Part shown: piece after piece, positions 45,833-55,440 of the stretch | How positions within the stretch are numbered: the stretch's first letter is position 1 | Layout of the letters: every line of letters starts with the position of its first letter | DNA from: Deltaproteobacteria bacterium | GTDB taxonomy: Bacteria > Myxococcota_A > Polyangia > Polyangiales > Ga0077539 | Length of the DNA: 64,000 bases | Assembly (NCBI GenBank): GCA_030694465.1 | Contig: JAUXYJ010000074.1 | Coordinates: 34,582 to 98,581, forward strand | Direction of reading: 5' to 3' | Notes under the pieces: generated by a model | Told to the model about the DNA's origin: nothing | Seen by the model: only the letters and a program-made list of their open reading frames with translations | The model's database searches: none | Made by a program: the position numbers and the translations under genes

Positions 45833-47374
45833 TTAGGGCACGTGAGGCCACTGGGGGAGGGGGCCCTTGCCAGCGGCCCGCGAGAGGTAGTCTCCGGCGA
45901 TGTTCGCGCTCTCGAGGATGGTCAACAGGCCCGACCCCGGGTGCGTCCCTCCGCCGACATAAAAGAGCCCGTCGATGTCTGGGCTCTGCACGCGAGGCCG
46001 CGCCGCGCCGAGCTGGAGCCACGTGTGCGAGAGGTTAAACACAGCACCCCGCGCGACGTTAAAGTCATCGCGCCAGGTCTCTGCGGTAAACACACGCTGC
46101 GCGCGGATGTGAGAGCGCACATCGCGGATCCCGACCTTCTCGAGCCACGTCGGGATCTTCTCGGTCATGACCTCTTCGGCGCGCTTCCAGTCGATGTCCC
46201 GGCTTGTGTTCGGCGTGGGGACGAGCACGTAGAGGGTGCTGTGCCCTTGGGGTGCTCCGGACGGATCGGTGGGCGTGGGGTTGCACACGTAGAAGGGCGG
46301 ATCGACGGTGTCCAGCGTGCGGTCTTCGATCGCGTCTCGGTCGGTTCTGCGTGCAGATTCGCTGAGATAAATCATGTGGTGCGGCAGCTCGTCGTACACG
46401 CGGTCGAGCCCGAGATAGAGCATCATCGTGCTGCACGAGTACTTGCTGTGTTCGAGCACGGTGTCACTCGTGCGGCCCATCCGGCGGTAGCGTGCGGGCA
46501 CGAGGTTCTTGGCGGCCCAGGGGAGGTCTGCGTTGATGACTACGGCGTCGGCCTCGACGCGCTCGCCCGAGGTCAAGATCACGCCGCGCGTGCGTGGGCT
46601 CTTGCCGGGGACGTCTTCGACCCACAGCTGTGCGACCGGCGTGTTCATCACAAACGTGGCTCCGAGATCTTCGGCGCAGCGCTGCATTCCGCGCGCGAGC
46701 GCACGAAAACCGCCCGCGACATGCCACACCCCGAACGCCAACTCGATATACGGAATCACTGAAAAAACACTCGAACAAGTCGTCGGGTGCAGACCAAGAT
46801 ACTTCGACGGATACGCGAGCGCGTACGTGATCCGGTCGTCGTCAAACGCGCGGTCCAGCTGCTTGTACAGAGACTCCCACGGGCGATACGGCAGCGTCGG
46901 CAAGAGCCTCAGCGGGTTGTAGTAGTCCAGCGAGTCTGCTGGGTGCGCGATAAACTTCTCGTACGCGATCCGGTACTTGCCCTCGGACTCGGCCATCCAC
47001 GCGCGAAACCGATCGCCCCTGCCCGCACTCAGCGCCTCGCAGTTGCGCGCCATCACCTCGGGATCGCGAGAGGTCTCAAGCGAGGTCTGGTCCCAAAAGT
47101 GAAGCTTGGTGCCCGGCTCAAGAGGCATGAGCGTGACGTAATCCGCAAGGGATTTTCCGGCTCGCGCGAAGAGCGCCTCGTAGATCCCAGGCAGCTGCAA
47201 GATCGAGGGCCCGGTGTCTACCGTGTACTCGTTGTCTTGGCCAAACGTCAGGCCCTTCATGCGCCCCCCAGGGATCGCGTCTTTCTCCAAGACGGTCACC
47301 GTAATCCCACGTCCGGCTAAGTTAATCGCCGCTGCGAGTCCGCCAGGGCCCGCGCCTACAATCACCACATGCAT
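45833..47374 (-). CDS. crtI: CrtI-type phytoene desaturase / FAD-dependent carotenoid oxidoreductase
   Basis: 513 residues from the ATG at 47374 (M-H-V-V-I-V-G-A-G-P-G-G). FAD-binding Rossmann motif G-A-G-P-G-G-L-A-A-A (7-16), E-K-D-A-I-P-G-G-R-M-K, substrate-side D-T-G-P-S-I-L-Q-L-P, and the C-terminal carotenoid signature G-L-F-Y-V-G-G-G-T-H-P-G-S-G-L. This family desaturates phytoene to neurosporene or lycopene, although some members are carotene ketolases or oxygenases. No phytoene synthase (crtB) adjoins it, which is common when myxobacterial carotenoid genes are scattered. Divergent from the Sir2 gene. Confidence 0.88.
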   Translation of the reverse strand: MHVVIVGAGPGGLAAAINLAGRGITVTVLEKDAIPGGRMKGLTFGQDNEYTVDTGPSILQLPGIYEALFARAGKSLADYVTLMPLEPGTKLHFWDQTSLETSRDPEVMARNCEALSAGRGDRFRAWMAESEGKYRIAYEKFIAHPADSLDYYNPLRLLPTLPYRPWESLYKQLDRAFDDDRITYALAYPSKYLGLHPTTCSSVFSVIPYIELAFGVWHVAGGFRALARGMQRCAEDLGATFVMNTPVAQLWVEDVPGKSPRTRGVILTSGERVEADAVVINADLPWAAKNLVPARYRRMGRTSDTVLEHSKYSCSTMMLYLGLDRVYDELPHHMIYLSESARRTDRDAIEDRTLDTVDPPFYVCNPTPTDPSGAPQGHSTLYVLVPTPNTSRDIDWKRAEEVMTEKIPTWLEKVGIRDVRSHIRAQRVFTAETWRDDFNVARGAVFNLSHTWLQLGAARPRVQSPDIDGLFYVGGGTHPGSGLLTILESANIAGDYLSRAAGKGPLPQWPHVP

Positions 47375-47472
47375 CGTTGTGTCCTGTGCGATGCGTCCCA
47401 CAAGCAGCCCGTTGCGCGCAACTCATGCGTGCCTGCGTGCATCGCAACGCATGCGCTACGATGATCCACGCC

Positions 47473-48336
47473 ATGTCGCCTGAGCTCACGATGGTTGCTT
47501 CGCCCGAGAGTGACATACAAGCTGGTTTTTTGCAGTCCGTTGCGCTGTTAAAGGGGCGCATGTTCTGCGTGCTCTCGGGGGCTGGGATCAGCACCGAGAG
47601 CGGCATCCCGGACTACCGTGGCCCCGAGAGTTCTCAGCGCGTGCGCACGCCCATCCAGCACCACGCGTTTGTCACGCAGGCCAGCACTCGTCAGCGCTAC
47701 TGGGCACGCGCGACCTTGGGCTGGGCGCGGTTCTCGAATGCGCAGGCCAACGCGGGCCACCGCGCGCTCGCGACGCTCGAACGCCAGGGAAATGTGCGTG
47801 GGCTCATCACGCAAAACGTAGACCGATTGCATCAGCAGGCAGGGCATCGTGACGTGATCGAGCTGCATGGCGCGCTCGCCGACGTGCGTTGCCTCGTGTG
47901 CGCCCACCACGAGAGCCGCGAGTCAGTGCAGTACCGGCACCTGTTGCTCAATCCGGGCTGGCTTGATCTGTGCGCGGCGATGGCCCCCGATGGAGACACG
48001 GATCTAGATTCGTCAGTGATTTCGCAGTTCATCGTCGCCGATTGTCTTCGCTGTGGCGGAGCGCTCAAGCCCGACGTGGTCTTCTTTGGGGGCAACGTCG
48101 CGCGCGCAGTCGTAGACGCCGCGATGGCGTGGGTCGAGGCCAGCGACGCGCTGCTTGTGGTGGGCACTTCGCTCACGGTGTTTTCGGGGCTTCGGTTTGT
48201 GCGTCACGCGCACGCGAAGGGCAAAGCCATCGTCGTGATCAACCGCGGCGTGACACGCGGGGATCCGCTCGCGGATGTGCGAGTCAACGCCTCGGCCGGA
48301 GACGCGCTCACTGCGTTGGCGTCGGCGCTGGCGTAG
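47473..48336 (+). CDS. Sir2-family NAD-dependent protein deacylase
   Basis: About 287 residues from the ATG at 47473 (47461 also possible). NAD-binding G-A-G-I-S-T-E-S-G-I-P-D-Y-R, T-Q-N-V-D-R-L-H-Q-Q-A-G and catalytic E-L-H-G. Zinc Cys pairs are C-L-V-C and, after a ~45-residue insertion, C-L-R-C-G-G. Then K-P-D-V-V-F-F-G and G-T-S-L-T-V. The extra segment between the Cys pairs resembles class II/SIRT4-like sirtuins. It removes acyl groups from lysines using NAD. Its 3' end overlaps the convergent sulfatase-fold gene by 29 bp. Confidence 0.93.
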   Translation: MSPELTMVASPESDIQAGFLQSVALLKGRMFCVLSGAGISTESGIPDYRGPESSQRVRTPIQHHAFVTQASTRQRYWARATLGWARFSNAQANAGHRALATLERQGNVRGLITQNVDRLHQQAGHRDVIELHGALADVRCLVCAHHESRESVQYRHLLLNPGWLDLCAAMAPDGDTDLDSSVISQFIVADCLRCGGALKPDVVFFGGNVARAVVDAAMAWVEASDALLVVGTSLTVFSGLRFVRHAHAKGKAIVVINRGVTRGDPLADVRVNASAGDALTALASALA

Positions 48337-51172
48337 CTTGTTGTGCCTGCGGAGGCAGCACGACCATCCGGCCCACGAGCGCGCGCCGAGTGGCGTCGGT
48401 GGCGCTCTCTGGGGTCACGAGCATGCGCTCGTTTGCCCTGTAAAATCCCAGCGAAAAAGTGTATTCGCCTGGCGCGAGATCCGCGGGTAAGTTCACAGTC
48501 CAGCGATCGCGAAGCCACTGGCCTGGTTGCCAGCGCGCCATGGGATAGACGCCCTCGATCACTTCGTGGTCGAGGTTGCGCGCCATGCGGCTCCCCGTCA
48601 GGTGCGCGAACATGTCCCAGCTGGCTTCAATGCGCTTGAGGACCTCAAAGTGCACGACCAGCGTCATGGACTCGCCCGCGCGCACGGTGTCGGGACCGTC
48701 CCAGCCCGCGACGCGGACGACGTCGCCAATGTGGATCTCGGTGGGGTGCTGCGGGGTCGGTCGAGGGCGCCCAGGTGCGATGATTCCAAACGACATTCGC
48801 TCTGAAAAATCAGGGCTCAGTGAGTGTGAAGCGGCCGTGCGTTCGAGCTCTTCGAAGAGCGAGTCACAGGGTGCACCCGCTGCGGTCCCAAACAGATCGT
48901 GGACCTCGTGCGGGTCCAGATCGAGGTCGTAGCACTCGCGGGTAGACTCGGGGCTCTGGTTCCACAAGACGTGGTAGCGACGCGACGCGATCGCCCACCG
49001 ATGGACCGAGCCATCATAGGTCACCTCTTGCACCGCGCGCCCGTCGGCCTCGCGGCGGCGGCCATCCAAGAGCCCCAGCGTCGTGCGCCCGAGCATCGTC
49101 GTAGGCTCTGTGATTCCCGCGAGATTCGCTAGCGTCGGCGCGATGTCTACGTGGCTCACCGGCGTGCGCAGCGCGCGAGGTGCGATCCCCGGGATGCGCA
49201 AGAGCAGCGGCACCCGCGTCTGGGCTGCGTACAAGTGATAGCCGTGGAGGCTCACGTTGTGCTCTCCAAAGCCCTCGCCGTGATCGCCCGTGAGCGCGAC
49301 GACCGTGCGATTCCACTGTCCGTTGTTGCGAAGGGTGTCGAGCAAGCGCCCCACGTGTCGGTCGGTAAATGCGACCTCGCTGTCGTAGCGATCGACAGGT
49401 TCGTCGCCAAACGACGGCGTGATCCCGTCGTTGTGCGAGACGTACGCGTGGTGTGGATCAAAGAAGTGAACCCAGAGAAACCAGCGCTGATTTTGATGCG
49501 AAGAGACAAACTCGATGGCGTCGTCGGCGACCTGTTGCGCGGACGTTCCGAGGGACTCTTGCGGGCCGTTGACCTCGGTGTGAAGTGAGATCCATCGGTC
49601 GTTGTACAGGTCGATCCCGCGCTCGTATCCGCGACGATCTCCGCGAGCAAAGTACGGGATGCTGTAGATCGCTCCGGTGAAATATCCCTGCCCGTGCAGC
49701 ATCTCTGCGAGCGTGCTTTGCCGAGACGAAAACCGAGGCCACCAGATCGAGCGGTCCCAGTCGATCGTACGCGGCCATCGCCCCGTCGCGATCGCAGGCA
49801 TGGACAAGCGTGTCGAGGGCGCGTTCGCAAATGCCCTGTCAAATCGCACGGATTCGCGTGCGAGTCGGTCCATCGCGGGGCTCGTCGGGCGCGTGTACCC
49901 GTAGGCTCCAAGGTGGTCTGCACGCAGCGCGTCCACCGTGATGAGCAGCACGTTGGGCTGCGAAGGTGCTCCCCTGGGCAATGACACCATGGGCTGTGCC
50001 TCGGGAAATCCCACGCGGTTGTCTTCTCCGTCGCAGTCGCTGTCGATCCCGTCGCCTGGCCAGTCTGCTGCGCCGGGGTGGATCTCTGGGTCATCGTCGC
50101 GACAATCGCCGCCCGAAATCCAGCGCGGATGACCATCCCCATCGCGGTCCAACGCACGACGAATCACCCGCAGCGCGAGCTCGGTCGAGGGCGCCCGAAG
50201 CGCGATCAGCTTGCGTGCCGACTCGTTGCGCTCGACGACGAACAGTAGCCCGCTGGACACCAGCACCGAGACCAGCACGAAGGCGATCTGTGCGCGTCGC
50301 GAGGCGAGCCCACGATGCCACGGCGAGACCAATGGACGCACGAGCACGACCGCGACGAGCCACACGAGCATCCCCCACGGGATGAGCGCCCACGCGTCGC
50401 GACTGGCCCAGAGTGCCAGCGCGCTGAAGAGCGCGATGTAGCTGACAATTCCCACGCGAAGTAGCCGCTTGCTCGCGCGCTCAAAGAGCCCTCGGGCTGC
50501 CACTCCGCCGAGGATGCAGAGCAACGCACCGAGCGTAAGCGAGAGCTGAACCACACGATGTCCATGCCCCCTCAGCGGCCACGATTGTGTGTAGCCGATG
50601 GCAAAGAGCCCTGTGCTCGCGATGAGCCCGACAAACAGCGCACGCAGGACCGACGCATCACGCACTGTGAGCTCACCCCGAGGCTCGTCCGGGGGCTGTA
50701 CGGCTTGCTTGCGGCTCAGTGCCGACAGCAGCCGCGCTGTCACGCGCGCGATGCCCCATACGGTCAGGGTCATGGCCCCAGCGCACACCCCGAGTAGCAG
50801 CGAAGAGAGCGCGCGGTGATGCCTGGTTGCGACGAGAGAGGTAATTCGATCTGCGATTGTGCAGGTAATCATCAGGGTTGCGGTCCACGCGGCCACGCGA
50901 GCCCAGCGCGTGAGCGGGGCCTCGGCGCGCCAGCAAAGGGCCGTCACCATCGCAGACCCTAGCGCGCCAAGCAGCGCCCCGAGGAGCGAGTTGCAGCTCG
51001 CCGCGAGCACCACAGTGCAGAGCATGACGAGGGGAGGGCTGGCCCCTTGGCCGAGCACGTAGAGGCCCTCGAGGAGGCCCGCGATGAAGCCAAGGATCCA
51101 GCCAAGGGATGCCCCTGGAGGCCAGTGGGCTTTGCGACCTTGGGTTCGCGCCCGGATAGGAGATTGCGCCAT
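48308..51172 (-). CDS. Membrane sulfatase/LtaS-fold enzyme with an inserted MopE-type metal-binding motif
   Basis: 954 residues. The first ~330 hold 8-10 transmembrane helices. Then a calcium-loop segment D-R-D-G-D-G-H-P, G-G-D-C-R-D-D-D-P-E-I-H-P-G and D-S-D-C-D-G-E-D (about 350-390) of the MopE/PF11617 type. A sulfatase domain follows: I-T-V-D-A-L-R-A-D-H-L-G, nucleophile region A-P-S-T-R-L-S with Thr454 where sulfatases have Cys/Ser, and metal site T-G-D-H-G-E-G-F-G-E-H. The C-terminal ~110 residues form a beta domain. Thr as nucleophile is the state in LtaS and phosphoethanolamine transferases, so this may be a phosphotransferase acting on lipid or polysaccharide, not a sulfatase. ATG start. 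Confidence 0.82.
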   Translation of the reverse strand: MAQSPIRARTQGRKAHWPPGASLGWILGFIAGLLEGLYVLGQGASPPLVMLCTVVLAASCNSLLGALLGALGSAMVTALCWRAEAPLTRWARVAAWTATLMITCTIADRITSLVATRHHRALSSLLLGVCAGAMTLTVWGIARVTARLLSALSRKQAVQPPDEPRGELTVRDASVLRALFVGLIASTGLFAIGYTQSWPLRGHGHRVVQLSLTLGALLCILGGVAARGLFERASKRLLRVGIVSYIALFSALALWASRDAWALIPWGMLVWLVAVVLVRPLVSPWHRGLASRRAQIAFVLVSVLVSSGLLFVVERNESARKLIALRAPSTELALRVIRRALDRDGDGHPRWISGGDCRDDDPEIHPGAADWPGDGIDSDCDGEDNRVGFPEAQPMVSLPRGAPSQPNVLLITVDALRADHLGAYGYTRPTSPAMDRLARESVRFDRAFANAPSTRLSMPAIATGRWPRTIDWDRSIWWPRFSSRQSTLAEMLHGQGYFTGAIYSIPYFARGDRRGYERGIDLYNDRWISLHTEVNGPQESLGTSAQQVADDAIEFVSSHQNQRWFLWVHFFDPHHAYVSHNDGITPSFGDEPVDRYDSEVAFTDRHVGRLLDTLRNNGQWNRTVVALTGDHGEGFGEHNVSLHGYHLYAAQTRVPLLLRIPGIAPRALRTPVSHVDIAPTLANLAGITEPTTMLGRTTLGLLDGRRREADGRAVQEVTYDGSVHRWAIASRRYHVLWNQSPESTRECYDLDLDPHEVHDLFGTAAGAPCDSLFEELERTAASHSLSPDFSERMSFGIIAPGRPRPTPQHPTEIHIGDVVRVAGWDGPDTVRAGESMTLVVHFEVLKRIEASWDMFAHLTGSRMARNLDHEVIEGVYPMARWQPGQWLRDRWTVNLPADLAPGEYTFSLGFYRANERMLVTPESATDATRRALVGRMVVLPPQAQQATPAPTPTQ

Positions 51173-51365
51173 AAAAGCTCACACGCTCTGTCGGTGGACG
51201 CACTGTCGAGAGGACGGTGCGTAGAGCTGTGTGACCTGTCGCAAAGAAGCCTTCGATCAAGGAGCCCGAGGGCTCTCCGAGAGATCGTAAAGTGCTGTCT
51301 TTTTGCAGAGATTGTCTCTCTGTGGCGATGTGCAACACTCGGTAAAAGCCGAGCGATTCTGGAGA

Positions 51366-52616
51366 CTAAGGGCGCGAGCCGCAGGCGCCTGCGGGGCGTG
51401 CGGAGAGAGGCATCGCGGCGACGGTCGCGCGGACGGCGGTGAAGCGTGCCCCGATGCCGATGTTGCCAAAGCGCGGTGGGCGCGCGTTGCCGAGGGCACA
51501 GAGCCCCATGGCGGAGCCGGGCGTGGGCAGAGGCTCTTCGAGGTCGCAGAAGTCTGCGACGAGCGGGCCCGCGAGCGAGGCGAGCAGCGGGTTCATCGCG
51601 ACGAGGCCATCGTAGAATTGGCCTCCGCGGGCGTAGCCACCGAGGTTGCCAGAGGCCAGGGTGGTCTCGGTGAGGTCTGCGCGGATTTGGGTCGAGAGCA
51701 CGTCGAGGACGAGCCCAGGTGCCGCGGGGAGACGCAGGGTCGCGCCCGAGAGCGCTTGCACGCGGCCGTCGACAATTCGCGCGCGGAGCGAGAACCGCGC
51801 CTGTGCGATGTCCATCGTGCCGGGCAAGAGCGCCTCTTGGGCGATGGCGTACTGGCGGTCGGGCAGGACGCTCGTGCAGTTGCTCGAAAACGTGGCAAAT
51901 GCCTCGTAGATTTTGATCGTGACGGCCGGATCATTCGTGAGGTCGTCGACGTCGGTCACTCGGATGACGAACACGTTTTCGCTCTGCGTGACGCGACGTT
52001 GGGTCTCGGCGCGGACGTTCATTCCGAAGCCCATGATGGTGTCGGCGATGGCGGGGAGCTGGTTGTCTACGCCGCCGCGACAGCCGACGCCGGGTACGCA
52101 CATGCTGCCTGGGGCCGTAGCGCGTCCGGTGGCGGGATCGAGGGCCATTTCGCTCGCGTTCTGGTCGCTGTCGAGGGACGACACCGCGTCGCCCTTCATG
52201 CACGATCGCGGCGTCGAGCCGCTGGTGTGCGAGTAGATCCCGTCGATGTTAAACCCTGCGCGCGTGGGGCTCCGGGTCTCTTCGATCGTGAGTGTATCGA
52301 GCACAAACACCAGCGTTCTCCCTGTCTCTGGCTCAAGCGGAACGACCACGTCCGCCGCCGCATCGCTTGCGTCCGACACCGCTGCGCCGTCACTTGCGCT
52401 CAGCGTGTCCGGCACGTTGGCCACATCCGGCGACGTCGCCGCCTCCATCGCCGCGTCCATCGAAGCATCCGGCGACGTCGCCGCCTCCATGCTGTGATCT
52501 TGCGCGACGGCGTCGACGCGGTCCGCCAGCGAGGCCTCGGGAAACGTGGGCGGGCTCGAACACGCGCTCGTCAACAGAATGGGCAAAAATACCAGCGATA
52601 CACCAAGGTTTTTCAA
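51366..52616 (-). CDS. Lipoprotein of unknown function
   Basis: 416 residues from a TTG start preceded by GAGGATG, a good Shine-Dalgarno. Signal with lipobox L-T-S-A-C, then an Ala/Asp/Ser/Met linker (about 25-95) that carries two palindrome copies (52427, 52469). The mature domain includes T-L-V-F-V-L-D-T-L-T-I-E-E, D-N-Q-L-P-A-I-A-D-T-I-M-G-F-G and L-R-L-P-A-A-P-G-L-V-L-D-V-L-S-T-Q. It ends with Cys-containing segments. I do not recognise the family; similar long lipoproteins with S-A-F-D-G-F-like N-D-G-I-Y sections occur in many myxobacteria. Divergent from the MopE-type lipoprotein. Confidence 0.6.
   Translation of the reverse strand: MKNLGVSLVFLPILLTSACSSPPTFPEASLADRVDAVAQDHSMEAATSPDASMDAAMEAATSPDVANVPDTLSASDGAAVSDASDAAADVVVPLEPETGRTLVFVLDTLTIEETRSPTRAGFNIDGIYSHTSGSTPRSCMKGDAVSSLDSDQNASEMALDPATGRATAPGSMCVPGVGCRGGVDNQLPAIADTIMGFGMNVRAETQRRVTQSENVFVIRVTDVDDLTNDPAVTIKIYEAFATFSSNCTSVLPDRQYAIAQEALLPGTMDIAQARFSLRARIVDGRVQALSGATLRLPAAPGLVLDVLSTQIRADLTETTLASGNLGGYARGGQFYDGLVAMNPLLASLAGPLVADFCDLEEPLPTPGSAMGLCALGNARPPRFGNIGIGARFTAVRATVAAMPLSARPAGACGSRP
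52427..52441. repeat. Copy of the CCGGCGACGTCGCCG palindrome (in a lipoprotein linker)
   Basis: 15 bases matching the palindrome consensus, in the linker-coding part of the lipoprotein gene, where it contributes the S-P-D-V-A type residues. A second copy lies 27 bp away at 52469. Confidence 0.75.
52469..52483. repeat. Second copy of the palindrome in the same lipoprotein linker
   Basis: CCGGCGACGTCGCCG flanked by GCAT and CCTCCAT, the same flank seen after the copy at 52427, so the two are part of a larger direct duplication of about 42 bp in the linker. Confidence 0.75.
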
Positions 52617-52806
52617 AGCATCCTCGCTTCGTGCATCGTCGCTGCACGGCGATTGAGAGTGAAGATTGCGCGTCTTGAAGCATGCGAAGGGTAGCTCACC
52701 TTGAGGTCCGATGGCTCCACGGCAATCTTGATCTGCGACATTGTCGCGCTCGCGCTAGATCAGGGCATGCGTGAGAGGTGCACGGCGGTGTACGCTCTGG
52801 ATACTT

Positions 52807-55356
52807 ATGAAACATTGCGCGAGAATTTGCTTAGGATTGACGTTGTTTCAGCTGGGGTGCGGCCTCGTCCGAGAGCCTCGGTTTGTGGTCCGCCGCGAGC
52901 GCGACGCTGCCGCGCTGAGCGACTCGAGCCTCGAAGACGACGTGAGCGACGCAAGCGACGGTGGCGTGATCTCGAGCGACGCAAGCGACGGTGGCGTGAT
53001 CGTGGTGGAGGCTGGAGTCGCTTGTGTTGGACCGATGCGTTGCTACACGGGGGCTGTGGGGACCGAGAGTGTTGGACGCTGTCAGGTCGGCACACAGCTG
53101 TGTGAGTCCGGTACGCTCAGCAGCACGTGTCTTAACCAAGTTCTGCCGAGCCCAGAGGTCTGCAATGGGCTCGACGATGACTGTGATGGGAGCGTAGACG
53201 AGGGCCTAGCGATCCCGTCCTGCGGCGTGGGAGCCTGCCGACGGACCCCCACGTCGTGCACGCAGGCGTGCGTGCCGGGTGTCCCGATGGTGAGCGATTC
53301 GTGCGGGGCCGCGCCAGCGGATCTCAACTGCAACGGCGTGGTGGGCGATGGGTGCGCGTGTGTCTATGTGTCGAGCGACGCGACGGCGACCGATGCGAGC
53401 GCGTGCGGTTCTTCAGCGCTCCCCTGCCGAACGATCAATTGGGCGATTAATCGCGCGGCCATGACGCCTGGGCGCTCGGTCTGCGTGATGGGCCCCAGCG
53501 GGTGCGGCACGGGGATGCCGATCAGCCGCCTGATGCCGTTCTCCGAGTCCGTCATCATGCGCAACGGGGTGCATGTGATCGGAGGCTACGACGGCGCGCT
53601 TCGCTACGGCACCCTGTGCGAGGCTGTGATCGAACCCCCACGTGCGGCGACTGCCGCGTTTGCCGTGGCGTTTCCTGCGAGTGTCTCGGACCCAACCTTG
53701 CTCAGCGGTCTGACCCTGCGCGGACCGACGCGCGATGGCACGCCGGGGACAGTGAGCGTTGGGCTCTTCATCGAGGGCCGTGGCGCGCGTGTGAGCGACA
53801 ACGTGATCTCTGCAGGACGCGCTGCCTTAAGCACTGGCGTGAAGGTCGCGACGGGCTCTAATGACGCCGCGGGAGTGCCCTTGTTGCTACGCAATCGCAT
53901 CGAGGCTGCGGCGGGAGGCAACGCTGCGGACGTATCCACGGGGCTGTTTGTCGAGCGCTCTGCCATCGAGGTCGACTCAAGCTGCAGGTCGCTGGATACG
54001 CAGGGCCGCTGCAGTCAGCCCTGTGGCCCTTCGGGCCCAGAGATTCGTGGCGTGCAGCTTGGGCTGATGGGCGATGGGAGCGTGTCCGCGGTGCGGCTCG
54101 TGAATGCGAGCAACACACGGATCTCACGGTCGGCGATTTGCGGGGTCTCGACGGGGTCCAGTGCTGAAGCGATCGGAGTTCACATTGCGGGCAATTCAGC
54201 AGGGATTGTCATCGAGAAGAGCAACATCGGCGCGGCCTCCCGTTCAGAAGCGAGCGGGGTCTTCTTGGACGACTGCCAATCCACATCCGAGCGTGGACCG
54301 TTTCTTGTGGACAACCCGCGGATTTCGGCGGGCACTTTGGGGACGGGTGAGTCGTACGGTGTGCGCTCGCAGGGGCCCAATTGTCACACCCGCATCGCGC
54401 GCAACACAGCGATCTTTGGCAACGAATACGGACTGCAGGGCAGCGCCATAGGGATCCAATGCAGGCAAGCCAGTCCCTGTGTCATTGCGAACAATGGACT
54501 GATCGCGGGCAGCGTCGCGGGGACCCTGCTGAGCGCGACAGGTGTGGACTGTGTAGACCCTGGTTCGTGCGCGAGCATCGAGGGCAACGGCGTGGTCGAT
54601 CCGGCGATGCGAGAGTCTGGCATCCTCGGTGGCCACGCCAACGCGAGCATTGGTTTGCGACTGCTCAACGCGTCCCCGCGGGTGCGTCGCAATGTCATCA
54701 CGAGCGGCCAAGGCATCGTGTCAGGACATGGCGTTGAGCTCCTCTCGAGCGCAGCGACCCTCGAGAGCAACGTAGTCATCGCGCGCTCGTCGTTGCCGCT
54801 CACCGGGGCTGCGCCAGCAGATTTGGCTGGTGTTTTCGTGGCTGGATCGGGCGCGGGAGAGTGGGTGTTTCAGTCCAACTCCGTCGACGTTGTGCAAGCG
54901 GCTGCGTGCGTCTCAAGCTCGGCCGTGAGCCTCGGAGCGCGTCTGGGCCACACCAACCCTCTCGCGCCCAGAGGCGTCCTGCACAACAACATCTTGTCGG
55001 TCACGAGTGTGTGTCGCGACGGGGTGGTCGTGCGCGAAGAGGCCACGCGACATGACCCACGCGTTGTCCAAAACAACGACCTCGTCGCGATCGGCCTCGG
55101 GGTCTCGCTCTATCGTGACGGCGCCAGTCGGTCGCTCACGCTCGCAGAGATCAACGCCCTCGGGGCGCTGTTCTCGGGCAACTTCGCGATGGCGCCTGGC
55201 TTCGCCACGGGGACCTACCGACTGACTCCGAGCTCGCCCTGCATTGACACTGGGATCTTGGATACCGCTACGCAGGATTTCGACGGGCGGGCGCGCCCTT
55301 TCTATGTCCGTCAATTGCCAGGCTTTGACGTCGGGGCGTTCGAGTTTCGTCCATAA
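52807..55356 (+). CDS. MopE-type/right-handed-beta-helix lipoprotein
   Basis: 849 residues from the ATG at 52807. Signal with lipobox F-Q-L-G-C, a linker containing two identical S-D-A-S-D-G-G-V-I units, then a MopE-like metal-binding stretch E-V-C-N-G-L-D-D-D-C-D-G-S-V-D-E-G (about 130-146) and Cys-rich region. A long parallel-beta-helix domain of the DUF1565 type follows (A-S-A-C-G-S-S-A-L-P-C-R-T-I-N-W-A-I entry motif). Many G-V-x-L/V-N turns and paired Cys run to residue 849, which ends E-F-R-P. Probably a surface carbohydrate- or metal-binding protein. Divergent from the lipoprotein gene on the left. Confidence 0.75.
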   Translation: MKHCARICLGLTLFQLGCGLVREPRFVVRRERDAAALSDSSLEDDVSDASDGGVISSDASDGGVIVVEAGVACVGPMRCYTGAVGTESVGRCQVGTQLCESGTLSSTCLNQVLPSPEVCNGLDDDCDGSVDEGLAIPSCGVGACRRTPTSCTQACVPGVPMVSDSCGAAPADLNCNGVVGDGCACVYVSSDATATDASACGSSALPCRTINWAINRAAMTPGRSVCVMGPSGCGTGMPISRLMPFSESVIMRNGVHVIGGYDGALRYGTLCEAVIEPPRAATAAFAVAFPASVSDPTLLSGLTLRGPTRDGTPGTVSVGLFIEGRGARVSDNVISAGRAALSTGVKVATGSNDAAGVPLLLRNRIEAAAGGNAADVSTGLFVERSAIEVDSSCRSLDTQGRCSQPCGPSGPEIRGVQLGLMGDGSVSAVRLVNASNTRISRSAICGVSTGSSAEAIGVHIAGNSAGIVIEKSNIGAASRSEASGVFLDDCQSTSERGPFLVDNPRISAGTLGTGESYGVRSQGPNCHTRIARNTAIFGNEYGLQGSAIGIQCRQASPCVIANNGLIAGSVAGTLLSATGVDCVDPGSCASIEGNGVVDPAMRESGILGGHANASIGLRLLNASPRVRRNVITSGQGIVSGHGVELLSSAATLESNVVIARSSLPLTGAAPADLAGVFVAGSGAGEWVFQSNSVDVVQAAACVSSSAVSLGARLGHTNPLAPRGVLHNNILSVTSVCRDGVVVREEATRHDPRVVQNNDLVAIGLGVSLYRDGASRSLTLAEINALGALFSGNFAMAPGFATGTYRLTPSSPCIDTGILDTATQDFDGRARPFYVRQLPGFDVGAFEFRP
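52944..53001. repeat. Direct repeat of 28 bp in the lipoprotein linker
   Basis: The unit beginning GAGCGACGCAAGCGACGGTG occurs twice, 30 bases apart, and encodes the S-D-A-S-D-G-G-V-I duplication of the MopE-type lipoprotein. Confidence 0.75.
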
Positions 55357-55440
55357 CGCTCGCGCATTTGCGGCCGTGCACGCCGAAGATCGCGGCGTAC
55401 ACTGCGAGGCCGCCACGTGCCCTCCGAGCCCCAAGACCCA

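Noticed and set aside
51303..52694. 463-codon plus-strand frame
   Set aside because: Antisense to the lipoprotein at 51366-52616; lacks any recognisable domain or plausible start.
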